A DNA stretch of 64,000 nt from Oceanobacillus arenosus (GCF_003369575.1 NZ_PIOC01000019.1:68082-132081), one strand, 5' to 3'; positions 35,248 through 44,760 are shown, numbered from the stretch's first letter. Made by a program: numbers and translations. The notes: generated by a model from the letters alone, not told the origin.

Positions 35248-35562
35248 ACGATGTGCAGCAGAGAGCATTTTTTAGATAAGGTACCAGGTTCCCTTGTATA
35301 GTAAAGCAATGTGTTAGACAGAATGTTCACATTAACCAGTTATATACTAATATTTTTAAGTGATACTAGTGACTATTTTTATATTTAATCAAATTCATTC
35401 TACCTACTCTTATAAAATTCATTCCAACTACCAAAAATTAAAGTCAAGCAAACACTCCATTCTTCCTTCCGATTATCCCAAACTCCAAACTCCAAACCAC
35501 AATATCAAAAAATTGAATAAAAACCCAAAAAGTATATACTTACCATAGAAAGGGGAGAGAAG
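35248..35562. other. Intergenic region with G-poor leader
   Basis: From about 35395 to 35545 the plus strand is rich in A, C and T and almost free of G, an unusual, probably unstructured leader ahead of the glycine betaine operon. A 62-codon frame at 35360 is a composition artefact with no ribosome site. Confidence 0.5.
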
Positions 35563-36582
35563 ATGGTAAGAAAATGGAAAATTATTTGGTCTTTTATGCT
35601 TATTCTATTAATTGGATTAGGAATATATAGCAATGTTTCAGAAGACGAAACAAAAGCTTCAGAAAAACAAGTGATTACCATTGCCGATGGTGGATGGGAT
35701 AGTATGCAAGTACATAATTATATCGCAGCATTCATTATTGAAAATGGCTATGATTATCCCGTTACCTTTATAAACGGTTCTTCTATTGCGACATTTACAG
35801 GACTCAGGACTGGTGAAATTGATGTTTATATGGAACTTTGGTACAACAACATGGAGAAACCGTATTTGGAGGCGGTAGCTGCTGGTGAAGTTGTCCAGCT
35901 TTCGACGAATCTTGTAACCGATGATCAAGGGTTTTATGTACCAACATATGTTATTGAGGGTGATCCTGAGAACGGAATCGAACCGATGGCACCTGATTTG
36001 GTAACTGTGGATGATTTGAAAAAGTACCCCGAATTATTTCAAGATCCTGAAGACCCATCCAAAGGTGTAATCATTGGCGCGCCAAGTGGAACGGTTATCC
36101 ATGATGTTTTGGAGAGAAAAGTTAAAACATATGGTCTAAGTGAATCTTATAATTACTTCACACCTGGATCTGCAGGAGCAGTTACTGCATCGATTGCCAG
36201 AGCATTTATGAATTATGAGCCATGGGTAGGTTATCAGTGGTCACCAACATGGGCTATGGCCAAGTACGATATGACGCTTCTCGAAGAACCTCCTTTTGAT
36301 GAAGCGATTTATAATGAAAACTTTGGTACGGAATTCCCTGAAAATCCTGCTTTAATTGCAGCAAATGTATCATTCCCAGAGCGGGCACCAGAAATTGCTG
36401 AATTTCTAAGTAACTATGAAACTTCGAGTGTAATAACCGGTGAAGCGCTGCTTTATATGGAGGAAAATGATGCAACTCCAAAGGAAGCTGCTTTATGGTT
36501 CCTAGAAAATTATGAAGAAATTTGGACAGAATGGCTTCCAGAAGACATTGCTGAAAAAGTAAAAGCAGCATTGGCTTTATAA
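35563..36582 (+). CDS. Glycine betaine/proline-type ABC transporter substrate-binding protein
   Basis: This 339-residue OpuAC/ProX-type binding protein has an N-terminal hydrophobic segment (residues ~5-24) that acts as signal or membrane anchor; no lipobox cysteine is seen, unusual for a Gram-positive receptor. The mature part shows 'VITIADGGWDSMQVHNYIAA' near residue 39, 'GLRTGEIDVYMELWYNN' near 86 and 'FMNYEPWVGYQWSPTWAMAK' near 210; tryptophans in these regions usually form the aromatic cage for a quaternary ammonium ligand. AAAGGGGAG precedes the ATG. Gene order is receptor, permease, ATPase, unlike the ATPase-first opuA operon of B. subtilis. Confidence 0.88.
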   Translation: MVRKWKIIWSFMLILLIGLGIYSNVSEDETKASEKQVITIADGGWDSMQVHNYIAAFIIENGYDYPVTFINGSSIATFTGLRTGEIDVYMELWYNNMEKPYLEAVAAGEVVQLSTNLVTDDQGFYVPTYVIEGDPENGIEPMAPDLVTVDDLKKYPELFQDPEDPSKGVIIGAPSGTVIHDVLERKVKTYGLSESYNYFTPGSAGAVTASIARAFMNYEPWVGYQWSPTWAMAKYDMTLLEEPPFDEAIYNENFGTEFPENPALIAANVSFPERAPEIAEFLSNYETSSVITGEALLYMEENDATPKEAALWFLENYEEIWTEWLPEDIAEKVKAALAL

Positions 36583-36611
36583 GTAAGAAAGAGTGGGGGG
36601 AAGGTTTACGG

Positions 36612-37478
36612 ATGTTTGAATTTCCGGAAAAATTAAATTTCCATATCGGAAATTATATTGATATGCTTGTTAACTGGCTAACGGTTCATTGGGCAGGATT
36701 TTTTGATGTGATTAAATCGGGGCTTTTATGGGTGTTTGTTAATTTGAATGACTTTCTCATATGGGTTCCTTGGTGGTATTTTATTTTGGTTGTTTTCTTA
36801 CTCGCTTGCCAATATAAATCCGTTGGCTCGGGCATTATTTATAGTGCCTTTCTATTTTTAATCGGTATGTTTGGATTGTGGGAAGCGACAATGTATACAT
36901 TAACAATTGTCATTGCAAGTGTGGTTATTACCATCATTATTGGGATTCCCCTTGGGATTATCATGGCTTCTAGTAATCGGTTTGAAACCTTTAGTAAACC
37001 GTTGCTTGATGCGATGCAAACAATGCCGTCTTTTGTTTATCTTATTCCAGGAATCTTTTTCTTCGGCTTAGGACTTGTTCCTGGTGTGCTTTCTACGATT
37101 ATTTATGCGCTGCCACCAATTATGCGTCTGACAAATTTGGCGATTCGTGGGGTACCGAAAGAAGTGGTCGAGGCGGCTTTATCATTTGGTCCGTCGAAAT
37201 GGCAGTTACTGAGAAAGGTACAGATTCCGCAAGCACTGCCAACAATCATGACTGGTGTGAACCAGACAACGATGATGGCACTCGCAATGGTTGTCGTTGC
37301 CTCTATGGTCGGTGTGGAAGGGCTTGGTTTGGAAGTGTTATCAGCTTTAAATCGAATTGATGTTGCGAAGGGATTTGAAGCAGGAATTAGTATCGTATTT
37401 ATCGCAATTATCATTGACCGGTTAACACTAGCTATTTCTGAAAGTACGCAAAGTAGGACCGGAAAGGGGCATAAATAG
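36612..37478 (+). CDS. Glycine betaine ABC transporter permease (ProW/OpuAB-like)
   Basis: This 288-residue permease has a hydrophilic N-terminal stretch followed by about seven helices. The ATPase-coupling loop 'EAALSFGPSKWQLLRKVQIP' sits around residues 190-210, and 'MPSFVYLIPGIFFFGLG' around 140 is typical of ProW-type permeases. GGGGGGAAGG precedes the ATG. The stop is one base before the GTG of the ATPase gene, indicating translational coupling. Confidence 0.9.
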   Translation: MFEFPEKLNFHIGNYIDMLVNWLTVHWAGFFDVIKSGLLWVFVNLNDFLIWVPWWYFILVVFLLACQYKSVGSGIIYSAFLFLIGMFGLWEATMYTLTIVIASVVITIIIGIPLGIIMASSNRFETFSKPLLDAMQTMPSFVYLIPGIFFFGLGLVPGVLSTIIYALPPIMRLTNLAIRGVPKEVVEAALSFGPSKWQLLRKVQIPQALPTIMTGVNQTTMMALAMVVVASMVGVEGLGLEVLSALNRIDVAKGFEAGISIVFIAIIIDRLTLAISESTQSRTGKGHK

Positions 37479-37479
37479 G

Positions 37480-38649
37480 GTGACATCGAAATTAAAAATG
37501 AAAAACGTATCTAAAATATTTGGTTCTCATCCGACAAAAAATCTTCACCAACTGGAGACAGGTCTTTCAAAAGAGGAGTTTTTTAAAAAGACAGGCCACA
37601 CAGTCGGTGTTCGTAATGTTTCCTTCGAGGTGGAAGAGGGCGAATTATTTGTGATTATGGGGCTTTCCGGGAGTGGAAAGTCGACGTTAATTCGCTGTAT
37701 TAATTTGTTGAATGAGCCAACTGCTGGAAGCATCTTGGTAGATGGTGAGGATATTACGAAATATAATTCGCGTGAGCTACAGGAATTTAGACAAAATAAA
37801 ATTGCGATGGTATTTCAGAATTTCGGCTTATTCAGTCATCGTACGGTGTCAGAAAATGTTGGCTATGGTTTAGAAATTCGAAAAGTTCCGTCAAAAGAGC
37901 AAGAGGAAATTATTCAAAGAAGTATCGAGGCAGTGGGATTAAAGGGCTGGGAGGATAAATATCCAGATGAGCTAAGTGGGGGCATGCAGCAGCGTGTTGG
38001 ACTAGCAAGGGCGCTTGCGAATGATCCAGATATCTTATTAATGGATGAACCATTTAGTGCACTCGACCCGTTAAATCGCCGCGAAATGCAGCTGGAACTA
38101 TTAGAATTACAGCGAAAGTTAAAGAAAACAATTATTTTTATCACACATGATGTGAACGAAGCCTTTAAGCTGGGTAATCGTGTTGCCGTAATGAAAGATG
38201 GGCAATTCGAGCAAATCAGCACACCCTTAGATATTCTTAAAAATCCCGCAAATACGTATATCCAAGCATTTATAAAAGACATTGATCGTTCAAAAATTAT
38301 TCAAGCAGGTCATATCATGATGGAGCCCAATGCTAACGTTTATGTGGAAGATAGCATGCGTATCATAATCGATAAATTACAGATAAATGGACTTGCGACA
38401 AGCTATGTGATTAATCAAGAAAAAGAAGTACAAGGGATTATTTCACTTGATGATGCATTGGTCGCGCTCGAGACAGGTAAAGAAATGAAACATATCATGA
38501 AGGATGACTATGATTCGGTCGCGCCAAATGTGTATATCCAAGACTTGCTTGAACAAACGATCAATAGTCGGTATCCGCTTGCGATTGTATTGAATGATAA
38601 GCTTGTTGGTGTTTTGCCTAGGGAGAAGATTTTGGCTAGCTTGGTTTAA
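37480..38649 (+). CDS. Glycine betaine ABC transporter ATP-binding protein with CBS domains (ProV/OpuAA-like)
   Basis: This 389-residue protein carries Walker A 'GLSGSGKST' (near residue 63), Q-loop 'VFQNFGLFSHRTV', signature 'LSGGMQQR', Walker B 'ILLMDEPFSALDP' and a C-terminal pair of CBS domains (residues ~275-385), which in OpuA-type systems sense ionic strength or cyclic di-AMP. The start is GTG, immediately after the permease stop. An N-terminal extension with 'GLSKEEFFKKTGHTVGVRNV' is usual for this family. Osmoprotectant uptake fits a salt-adapted host. Confidence 0.92.
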   Translation: MTSKLKMKNVSKIFGSHPTKNLHQLETGLSKEEFFKKTGHTVGVRNVSFEVEEGELFVIMGLSGSGKSTLIRCINLLNEPTAGSILVDGEDITKYNSRELQEFRQNKIAMVFQNFGLFSHRTVSENVGYGLEIRKVPSKEQEEIIQRSIEAVGLKGWEDKYPDELSGGMQQRVGLARALANDPDILLMDEPFSALDPLNRREMQLELLELQRKLKKTIIFITHDVNEAFKLGNRVAVMKDGQFEQISTPLDILKNPANTYIQAFIKDIDRSKIIQAGHIMMEPNANVYVEDSMRIIIDKLQINGLATSYVINQEKEVQGIISLDDALVALETGKEMKHIMKDDYDSVAPNVYIQDLLEQTINSRYPLAIVLNDKLVGVLPREKILASLV

Positions 38650-38770
38650 GTGAACTCCCCGTGGACCATTCCAATGATAAATGGTGTAACAGGCAAACAC
38701 CCAATCTAATATAATAGTACAGTAGAAATAACGCTGCATTATTAAAGTAAATGGATATGGGAGTGTTATT

Positions 38771-40231
38771 ATGGGAGCTATTAATGGGACGGATTTTATT
38801 AAACGCTTAAATCAGCTGGATACCGAAATTTGGCTGGATGGAAAAAAGATTGAGGGGAAAATCTCTGAGCACCATGCATTCAAAGGAATCCTTCAGACAA
38901 AGGCTTCCCTATATAATATGCAGCATGATCCTGAAATTAAAGATGAGATGACTTTCCATTCACCAGAAACGGGGGATCCTGTTGGGCTTTCCTTCTTGCA
39001 ACCCAAAACGAAGGATGACTTAATAAAAAGACGAAAGGCAAGTGAGCACTGGGCTAGACAAACAGGTGGTTTGATCGGAAGGAGTCCCGATTACCTCAAT
39101 ACCGCTATAATGAGTTTCGCCTCTTCTTCTCCCTTATTAAGAGGAAGAGTTAATTGTTTTCCAGAAAATATCCAATCCTTATATGAATTGGCGATGGAAA
39201 AAGACCTTTCATTCACCCATACATTTGTCTCACCCCAAGTTAATCGTTCGGACTCATATTTAGAATCCTCTGAAGAAGAACCTATTGCTGCCCGGGTGAT
39301 TGATCGAAATGAAGAAGGAATCGTAATTAAAGGCGCACGCCTCTTAGCTACTCAAGGCGGATTAACCGACGAAGTATTAGTTTTTAGTACTCCTAAATTT
39401 TTGCTGGATGAAGATGAAGCTTTTGCTTTTTCCATTCCATCAGATACGAAGGGTTTAAAATTTATTTGCAGAGAGTCATTTGTTGGTGGAGATTCTCGTT
39501 TTAATCACCCCTTAAGCTCTCGATTCGAGGAAATGGATACGATCCTTGTATTCGACAATGTATTAGTTCCGTGGAATCGAGTATTCTACTATGACAATGC
39601 TCTGGCAGCCGCAGATTTCTCATTACAAAGTTCTTTTCACATTTTTACGGCCCATCAAGCCGTGACTAGACAAATTGCCAAAACGGAATTCATTTTAGGT
39701 CTGGCTGAGCTTCTTGTACAGACTATTAACGTGAGCGAGTATCAACATATTCAAGAAAAGCTGTCAGAGATCATCATTGGACTTGAAACAATGAAAGCAC
39801 TACTGGAAAAGTCTGAAAATGATGCAGCATTGGACCAGTGGGGAACAATGCTGCCGGATATAGTTCCGCTTCAGGTTGCCAATAGCCTCTTCCCTAAAAT
39901 TTATCCTCGCTTTACCGAAATTATTCAATTAATTGGGGCTAGCGGACTGGTTGGTCTGCCTACTGAAAATTCATTTAATTCACCTATTCGAGCCGATCTC
40001 GATCAGTATCTTCAAGCAGCAACCAAGAACGCAGAGGATCGAGTGAAAATATTTAGGTTAGCCTGGGATCTGACAATGAGTTCATTTGGAACGAGACAAA
40101 CCCAATATGAAAGGTACTTTTTTGGAGACCCCATCCGATTGTCTAGCCGTCTATACAAAGCATATCCACTTACTGATTATGTAAAAAAAGTTAGCAATTT
40201 TTTAGACTTAGACTTGGAAACGGAAGTATAA
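38771..40231 (+). CDS. hpaB: HpaB-like FADH2-dependent aromatic monooxygenase
   Basis: This 486-residue protein of the 4-hydroxyphenylacetate 3-monooxygenase oxygenase-component family shows 'RASEHWARQTGGLIGRSPDY' (residues ~90-109), 'GARLLATQGGLTDEVLVFS' near 190 and 'FDNVLVPWNRVFYYDN' near 264. The family hydroxylates phenolic substrates using FADH2 supplied by a separate flavin reductase; no reductase gene is adjacent. Many Bacillaceae carry several paralogues of unproven substrate, so the HpaB label describes family rather than proven activity. It is transcribed alone. Confidence 0.85.
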   Translation: MGAINGTDFIKRLNQLDTEIWLDGKKIEGKISEHHAFKGILQTKASLYNMQHDPEIKDEMTFHSPETGDPVGLSFLQPKTKDDLIKRRKASEHWARQTGGLIGRSPDYLNTAIMSFASSSPLLRGRVNCFPENIQSLYELAMEKDLSFTHTFVSPQVNRSDSYLESSEEEPIAARVIDRNEEGIVIKGARLLATQGGLTDEVLVFSTPKFLLDEDEAFAFSIPSDTKGLKFICRESFVGGDSRFNHPLSSRFEEMDTILVFDNVLVPWNRVFYYDNALAAADFSLQSSFHIFTAHQAVTRQIAKTEFILGLAELLVQTINVSEYQHIQEKLSEIIIGLETMKALLEKSENDAALDQWGTMLPDIVPLQVANSLFPKIYPRFTEIIQLIGASGLVGLPTENSFNSPIRADLDQYLQAATKNAEDRVKIFRLAWDLTMSSFGTRQTQYERYFFGDPIRLSSRLYKAYPLTDYVKKVSNFLDLDLETEV

Positions 40232-40420
40232 TGAAAAATCATTTGTAATTTAGGGCAATATTAAAGGCTTTTAGCCAATTAGAAATCGATATTAGTGCTA
40301 TTATCGAACAGCCTGTCCGAGTAGAAGGCAATTTTAACAATAGAGGCAGGCTTTATTGTTAACTTAGAGATTGAATCATATTAACACTTGGCTATTTTAA
40401 TTAGGCTCTTTTCTCAAGTA
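40232..40420. other. Gene-free stretch after hpaB
   Basis: A weak CAGCCTG...CAGGCTTT pairing (40310-40355) could terminate the monooxygenase transcript. No coding sequence seen. Confidence 0.4.
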
Positions 40421-40571
40421 TTGTTGCTCTTTGCTTTCGGGCAGTTAGGCAAGCGGATGCTTGCCTTGTCACGCATTAGCGTGACATTTTCAGAAAGGAA
40501 AACGCGGATAGGTAAATGAATTTACCAAATTAGCGTTTTCCTTTCTGAAAAAACTGCCCAAAAGCAACAAA
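40421..40571. mobile_element. Nested cruciform element, MITE-like
   Basis: Outer arms TTGTTGCT...GGGCAGTT (40421-40446) pair with AACTGCCCAAAAGCAACAA (40553-40571). Inside are three hairpins: GCAAGC/GCTTGC (40450-40465), GTCACGC/GCGTGAC (40468-40485), and a long stem of TTTTCAGAAAGGAAAACGC (40487-40505) with GCGTTTTCCTTTCTGAAAA (40533-40551), topped by GGTAAA/TTTACC. Almost every base can pair, so it forms a cloverleaf. No coding capacity. It could be a non-autonomous transposable element or a structured RNA. Confidence 0.6.
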
Positions 40572-40937
40572 ATTTACGAAAGCAGCCTTTAATTACTACC
40601 TCTTAGCCACATCTTCCAAGGCTCCAGGAACAGAACTGCTTGATTCTGCTTAAACATCAAAATCGCAAAGTATTTATTGAAAGATTTCCCTATGAAACTG
40701 GATGGAAAACATATTTGCTCGCATTGCCAAATCTTAAAAATCGGTACTATTTAACAAAAGGAAAAAATAAACCAACCCAAAACATCGCCTTTTACACTTT
40801 CATTTCGATTGTTGTTATGAAAGAACAAAAGAGAGGTGTTTTTTTATGAACTATATTAATCTTTTATACTTCATCATTATTTCGCTAAAAATAAGATTTA
40901 CAAAACATTTACTCTAGATTAATATCCACTTAATATT
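40572..40937. other. Gene-free stretch
   Basis: A 69-codon frame at 40640-40849 has no ribosome site and no family resemblance. Nothing else is evident. Confidence 0.35.
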
Positions 40938-41016
40938 TGTTTGATAAATTTATTAGTGTAATCAAACATAAAAACCACAAAAAACAAACACGAAACAAAA
41001 ATAGATATGTTTGATT
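40938..41016. promoter_or_regulatory. Repeated TGTTTGAT half-sites, candidate DeoR operator
   Basis: TGTTTGAT (40938-40945), its inverse AATCAAACA (40960-40968) and TGTTTGATT (41008-41016) lie within 80 nt, 130-210 nt before the receptor gene. They resemble half-sites of GlpR/DeoR-type operators. The operon's own DeoR-family regulator is the obvious candidate ligand. Confidence 0.5.
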
Positions 41017-41147
41017 AAGATAAAACTGAAGTTAATAATTTTCTACCTCGGAGGTGCAAGAAAAATAGTTTGAAATAGTCTCTGTTTAATAAAGAAGAAT
41101 GAATGTTGTTAGCTATAAAAACAAAAATAACTTTAAGGAGATTTAAA

Positions 41148-42239
41148 ATGAAACTAAATAAAGTTAAAAAAGTGATAGGAATAGGTATTATCTCATTATC
41201 TGTAGTATTAGCTGGGTGCGGTAAGGATGCAGCAGAAACATCAACAGCAGATGTAAATGATTCACTAGATACTATTGTTGAAAAAGCAAAAGGAGAAGGT
41301 GAGATTGCTAGTGTCGGTATGCCAGACTCATGGGCGAACTGGGTAGGGACCTGGGATGAAATCGAAGCAGAGTATGGTATTACACAAACAGATACAGATA
41401 TGTCCAGTGCAGAAGAGTTAGCAAAGTTTGAAACAGAGGGAGAAAACGGTACAGCTGATATTGGGGATGTTGGAATTAACTTTGGACCATTAGCAAAAGA
41501 AAAAGGGTTGACCTTACCATATAAAACTTCCTATTGGGATGAAATACCTGATTGGGCAAAAGATGATGAAGGTAATTGGTTAATAAGTTACACAGGAACG
41601 ATTGCTTTTATTACGGACAAGCAAAATGTTGATAAAGCTCCAACTTCTTGGGATGAACTTGCAAATGGAGATTATTCTGTTTCCACAGGGGATGTAATGA
41701 AAGCAACGCAAGCACAATTTGGTGTATTAGCTGCTGCAATGGCAAATGGTGGTAATGAAACAAATATCCAACCTGGTATTGATTATTTTAAAGAGATTGC
41801 AAAAAATGGACGTTTGACTTCGGCTGATGCAAGCATTGCAAATCTAGAAAAAGGCGAAATTGATGTAGCTATTGTTTGGGATTTTAACGGATTGAATTAT
41901 CGTGACCAGATAGACACCGAACGTTTTGAAGTTACCATTCCTGCTGATGGATCCGTAATGAGTGGATATACAACCGTTATTAATAAAAATGCTCCACATC
42001 CAAATGCTGCTAAGTTAGCAAGAGAATATATTTTATCTGATGAAGGTCAAATTAATTTAGCAGAAGGATATGCACGTCCAATTAGAGATGTAGAATTGCC
42101 AGAAGAAGTAAAAGCAAAATTGTTACCAGATGAAGCTTATCAAAATGTCAAACAAGTTGAAGACCATGCTGCATGGGATGAAACTGCAATCGAATTACCA
42201 CAATTATGGCAACAAGAGGTGTTAGTAAATGCCCAATAA
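41148..42239 (+). CDS. ABC transporter substrate-binding lipoprotein (spermidine/iron/phosphonate-type fold)
   Basis: This 363-residue lipoprotein has a signal peptide ending in the lipobox VLAGC (Cys ~24), followed by a periplasmic-binding type 2 fold. 'GEGEIASVGMPDSWANWVGTW', 'TADIGDVGINFGPLAKEKG' and 'LEKGEIDVAIVWDFNGLNYR' are typical of receptors grouped with spermidine/putrescine, Fe3+ and 2-aminoethylphosphonate systems. ATG 41148 is the start: AAGGAG (41135-41140) precedes it, whereas an upstream in-frame ATG (41103) puts a non-signal leader ahead. Its last 11 nt overlap the phosphodiesterase gene. Confidence 0.88.
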   Translation: MKLNKVKKVIGIGIISLSVVLAGCGKDAAETSTADVNDSLDTIVEKAKGEGEIASVGMPDSWANWVGTWDEIEAEYGITQTDTDMSSAEELAKFETEGENGTADIGDVGINFGPLAKEKGLTLPYKTSYWDEIPDWAKDDEGNWLISYTGTIAFITDKQNVDKAPTSWDELANGDYSVSTGDVMKATQAQFGVLAAAMANGGNETNIQPGIDYFKEIAKNGRLTSADASIANLEKGEIDVAIVWDFNGLNYRDQIDTERFEVTIPADGSVMSGYTTVINKNAPHPNAAKLAREYILSDEGQINLAEGYARPIRDVELPEEVKAKLLPDEAYQNVKQVEDHAAWDETAIELPQLWQQEVLVNAQ

Positions 42240-43086
42240 AAAAGTAATTATGATTACGTTGGATGGCTGTCGTTATGACATTGCCATCCAGCAATTAGGA
42301 TTTTTAAATCATTTCGTTGAGAAGAAATTAGCAAGTAGATTTAAAGTTTTATCGGAAACACCAAGTAATTCACGACCTTTGTATGAGGTGCTGCTTACAG
42401 GTGTTCCAACATATGAGAATGGAATATTTACGAATTATTCCGTACAACGATCAAAAGAACAAAGCATTTTTTCTTTAGCAAAAGAAGCTGGAAAGACAAC
42501 TGCTGCGGCAGCCTATCACTGGGTAAGTGAACTATATAACCGTGCACCATTTTCAATGCTTGAAGATCGAATCCAGCATGATGAAACAAAAAATATTCAA
42601 CATGGTATTTTTTATTCGGATGATACCTATCCAGATTCTCACTTATTTCAAGATGCACATCATTTAATCGCAACGTATCAACCGGATTTTATGTATGTAC
42701 ATTCTATGAATATCGATGATCAAGGCCATAAATATACAGGAAATTCCATTGAATATCGTCGTGCTGTAAATCGGATTGATACAATTTTAGGTGTTTATAT
42801 CCCAATGTGGTTACAGATGGGGTATCAAGTAGTTGTCACTTCTGATCATGGTATGGATGACTTTGGAAATCATGGTGGTACGCTTCCTGAACATCGAGAA
42901 GTTCCATTGTTTATCTTCTCAGATCAACTAGAACCTCATATTGGATCAAAAGAAGTGGCACAACTACAACTAGCACCACTTGTTTGCTATCTGCTTGGAA
43001 TTGAGAAAGGTGAGAAAATGCAAGAAATAGATTGGCAATATTTGAAAAACGAAGGGGAATCGTATGAAACGCAAACAATGGAATAA
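42229..43086 (+). CDS. Alkaline-phosphatase-superfamily phosphodiesterase/phosphonoester hydrolase
   Basis: This 285-residue, apparently cytoplasmic protein shows the nucleotide pyrophosphatase/phosphodiesterase metal motifs: 'MITLDGCRYD' at the N-terminus (metal Asp), a nucleophile region 'LLTGVPTYENG' with Thr/Ser near residue 47, 'NIDDQGHKYTG' (metal Asp/His) and 'TSDHGMDDFGNHGG' (metal Asp-His-His). No signal peptide is present, so its substrate is probably imported by the flanking ABC transporter. GAGGTG precedes the ATG. It overlaps the receptor gene by 11 nt and the next permease gene by 23 nt, so they are translationally coupled. Confidence 0.85.
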   Translation: MPNKKVIMITLDGCRYDIAIQQLGFLNHFVEKKLASRFKVLSETPSNSRPLYEVLLTGVPTYENGIFTNYSVQRSKEQSIFSLAKEAGKTTAAAAYHWVSELYNRAPFSMLEDRIQHDETKNIQHGIFYSDDTYPDSHLFQDAHHLIATYQPDFMYVHSMNIDDQGHKYTGNSIEYRRAVNRIDTILGVYIPMWLQMGYQVVVTSDHGMDDFGNHGGTLPEHREVPLFIFSDQLEPHIGSKEVAQLQLAPLVCYLLGIEKGEKMQEIDWQYLKNEGESYETQTME

Positions 43087-43912
43087 AAGCATCCTTTTAC
43101 TAATTCCCTTTTTCCTACTATCTGCTATGTTTCTAATAGTTCCGATGATCTTGATGATAACATCTAGTTTTACAAGTGAAACGACCGGTGCTTTTACTTT
43201 AGAAAACTATCAAGAAGTTTTAACGAATCCATTTTATTATCAAGCATTTTTAAATAGCGGAATGATATCAATTATTTCAAGTGTTGTCGGGCTAGTCTTG
43301 GCAATTATCGTATCCTATGCAATGACGAATTTACCTGAGAAAATTCAAGATAAATTAACGGTTTATATTAATGTTGCAGCAAACTTTGCAGGGGTTCCAT
43401 TAGCATTTGCATTTATTATTTTGCTTGGAAATTCAGGAGTATTCCGTATTTTCTTTGAAAATTTAGACCTTCCACTGCTTAGCAATTTCAATCTATACTC
43501 TTGGCAAGGTTTAGCGATCACATACTTGTATTTTCAAATACCTCTTGGAATTCTCTTTATTTATCCTTCTCTGAAAAAAATAAGAAAAGAATGGAAAGAA
43601 GCTGCCTTCATGTTAGGTGCTTCGAACTGGAGATATTGGAGAAAAGTTGGGTTACCAAGCATTATGCCGAGTATTGCAGGAACGTTTGTCATTATGTTTG
43701 CAAATGGTATGGGTACTTATGAAACAGCATACGCATTAACTGGTAGTAATATTAATCTAGTGACTATTCGTATTGCGGCTTTAGTATCTGGTGATATTTA
43801 CGCACGTCCGATAATTGGTAGTACGTTAGCGGTTATTTTTGCGATCATTATGATTTTGATTCTAATAGTATCACAAATGCTGCTTAAGCGTGTTAGGAGA
43901 GACCTAGTATGA
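43064..43912 (+). CDS. ABC transporter permease 1
   Basis: This 282-residue binding-protein-dependent permease has six predicted helices. The conserved cytoplasmic EAA loop reads 'EWKEAAFMLGASNWRYWRKVGLPS' near residue 175. The start ATG follows GAAGGGGAA and lies inside the end of the phosphodiesterase gene. The stop overlaps the next permease's start as ATGA. It forms a heterodimer with permease 2, by family knowledge. Confidence 0.9.
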   Translation: MKRKQWNKSILLLIPFFLLSAMFLIVPMILMITSSFTSETTGAFTLENYQEVLTNPFYYQAFLNSGMISIISSVVGLVLAIIVSYAMTNLPEKIQDKLTVYINVAANFAGVPLAFAFIILLGNSGVFRIFFENLDLPLLSNFNLYSWQGLAITYLYFQIPLGILFIYPSLKKIRKEWKEAAFMLGASNWRYWRKVGLPSIMPSIAGTFVIMFANGMGTYETAYALTGSNINLVTIRIAALVSGDIYARPIIGSTLAVIFAIIMILILIVSQMLLKRVRRDLV

Positions 43913-44760
43913 AAACAAAAAAGAAAAATTATAGTTCCTACGCAATTCTCACCATCTTTTCCTTATATATGATTTTCCCGTTTGTATCAACAACGCTGTA
44001 TGCAATGTCAACCGACTGGTCCAAAACTATTTTACCTACTGATTTTACCTTTCAATGGTTTGTTGAACTAATACAAGATCCAAATTTTAATTCGGCTGTA
44101 CTGAGGTCGATTACACTGACACTAACTACATTGGCCGTAGTTTTAGTAGTAATGGTTCCAACGGTATTTCTAGTGTACATGTACTTTCCTAAGGTAGATT
44201 CTTTTATGAAAGGTCTTGTACTAATGCCATATGCCATTCCAGGAGTTATTTTAGCAACTGGATTGTTAAGAATGTATTCCGGCTCATCCATCCCAATGTA
44301 TGCAGTGCTCGTTGGAGGATTATTTATCGGCTCCCTTCCTTTTATGTACCAAGGTGTTCGAAACAGCTTAGAAAGTATCCAAACCAAAAGTTTGATAGAA
44401 GCTGCAGAAATTCTCGGCGCTAATAAACTAACGGCATTTATTAGAATTATTTTGCCAAACATTAAATTGGGCTTATTAATCACTACTTTATTAATCTTCT
44501 CTAGCTTTTTCGGAGAGTTCGTTCTAACGAATTTATTAATTGGTGGAAGATATGAGACGATTCGAATTTATATGCTTCGAAGAATGAATGAGAATGGCCA
44601 TTTAGCAAGTGCAGTTATGGTATCATACTTTATTCTACTAATCTTAATTAGTTTAATTATTACGTATTTAACCTCTTCCAAAAGAAAAGAAAAAATGAAA
44701 CGTAAGGCCAAAAAAGTTACATTAAAAAACAAAGAAGATATGACAATAACTCCACAATAG
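43909..44760 (+). CDS. ABC transporter permease 2
   Basis: This 283-residue permease has six helices and the EAA loop 'SLIEAAEILGANKLTAFIRIILPN' near residue 165. The C-terminal tail is highly basic and Lys-rich. The start overlaps the previous stop (ATGA). A 52-nt gap separates it from the ATPase gene. Confidence 0.9.
   Translation: MKTKKKNYSSYAILTIFSLYMIFPFVSTTLYAMSTDWSKTILPTDFTFQWFVELIQDPNFNSAVLRSITLTLTTLAVVLVVMVPTVFLVYMYFPKVDSFMKGLVLMPYAIPGVILATGLLRMYSGSSIPMYAVLVGGLFIGSLPFMYQGVRNSLESIQTKSLIEAAEILGANKLTAFIRIILPNIKLGLLITTLLIFSSFFGEFVLTNLLIGGRYETIRIYMLRRMNENGHLASAVMVSYFILLILISLIITYLTSSKRKEKMKRKAKKVTLKNKEDMTITPQ

Noticed and set aside
35360..35548. 62-codon ORF in the glycine betaine leader
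   Set aside because: Arises from G-poor composition; no ribosome site.
40640..40849. 69-codon ORF between the cruciform and the phosphoester operon
   Set aside because: No ribosome site and no recognisable domain; composition like surrounding intergenic DNA.
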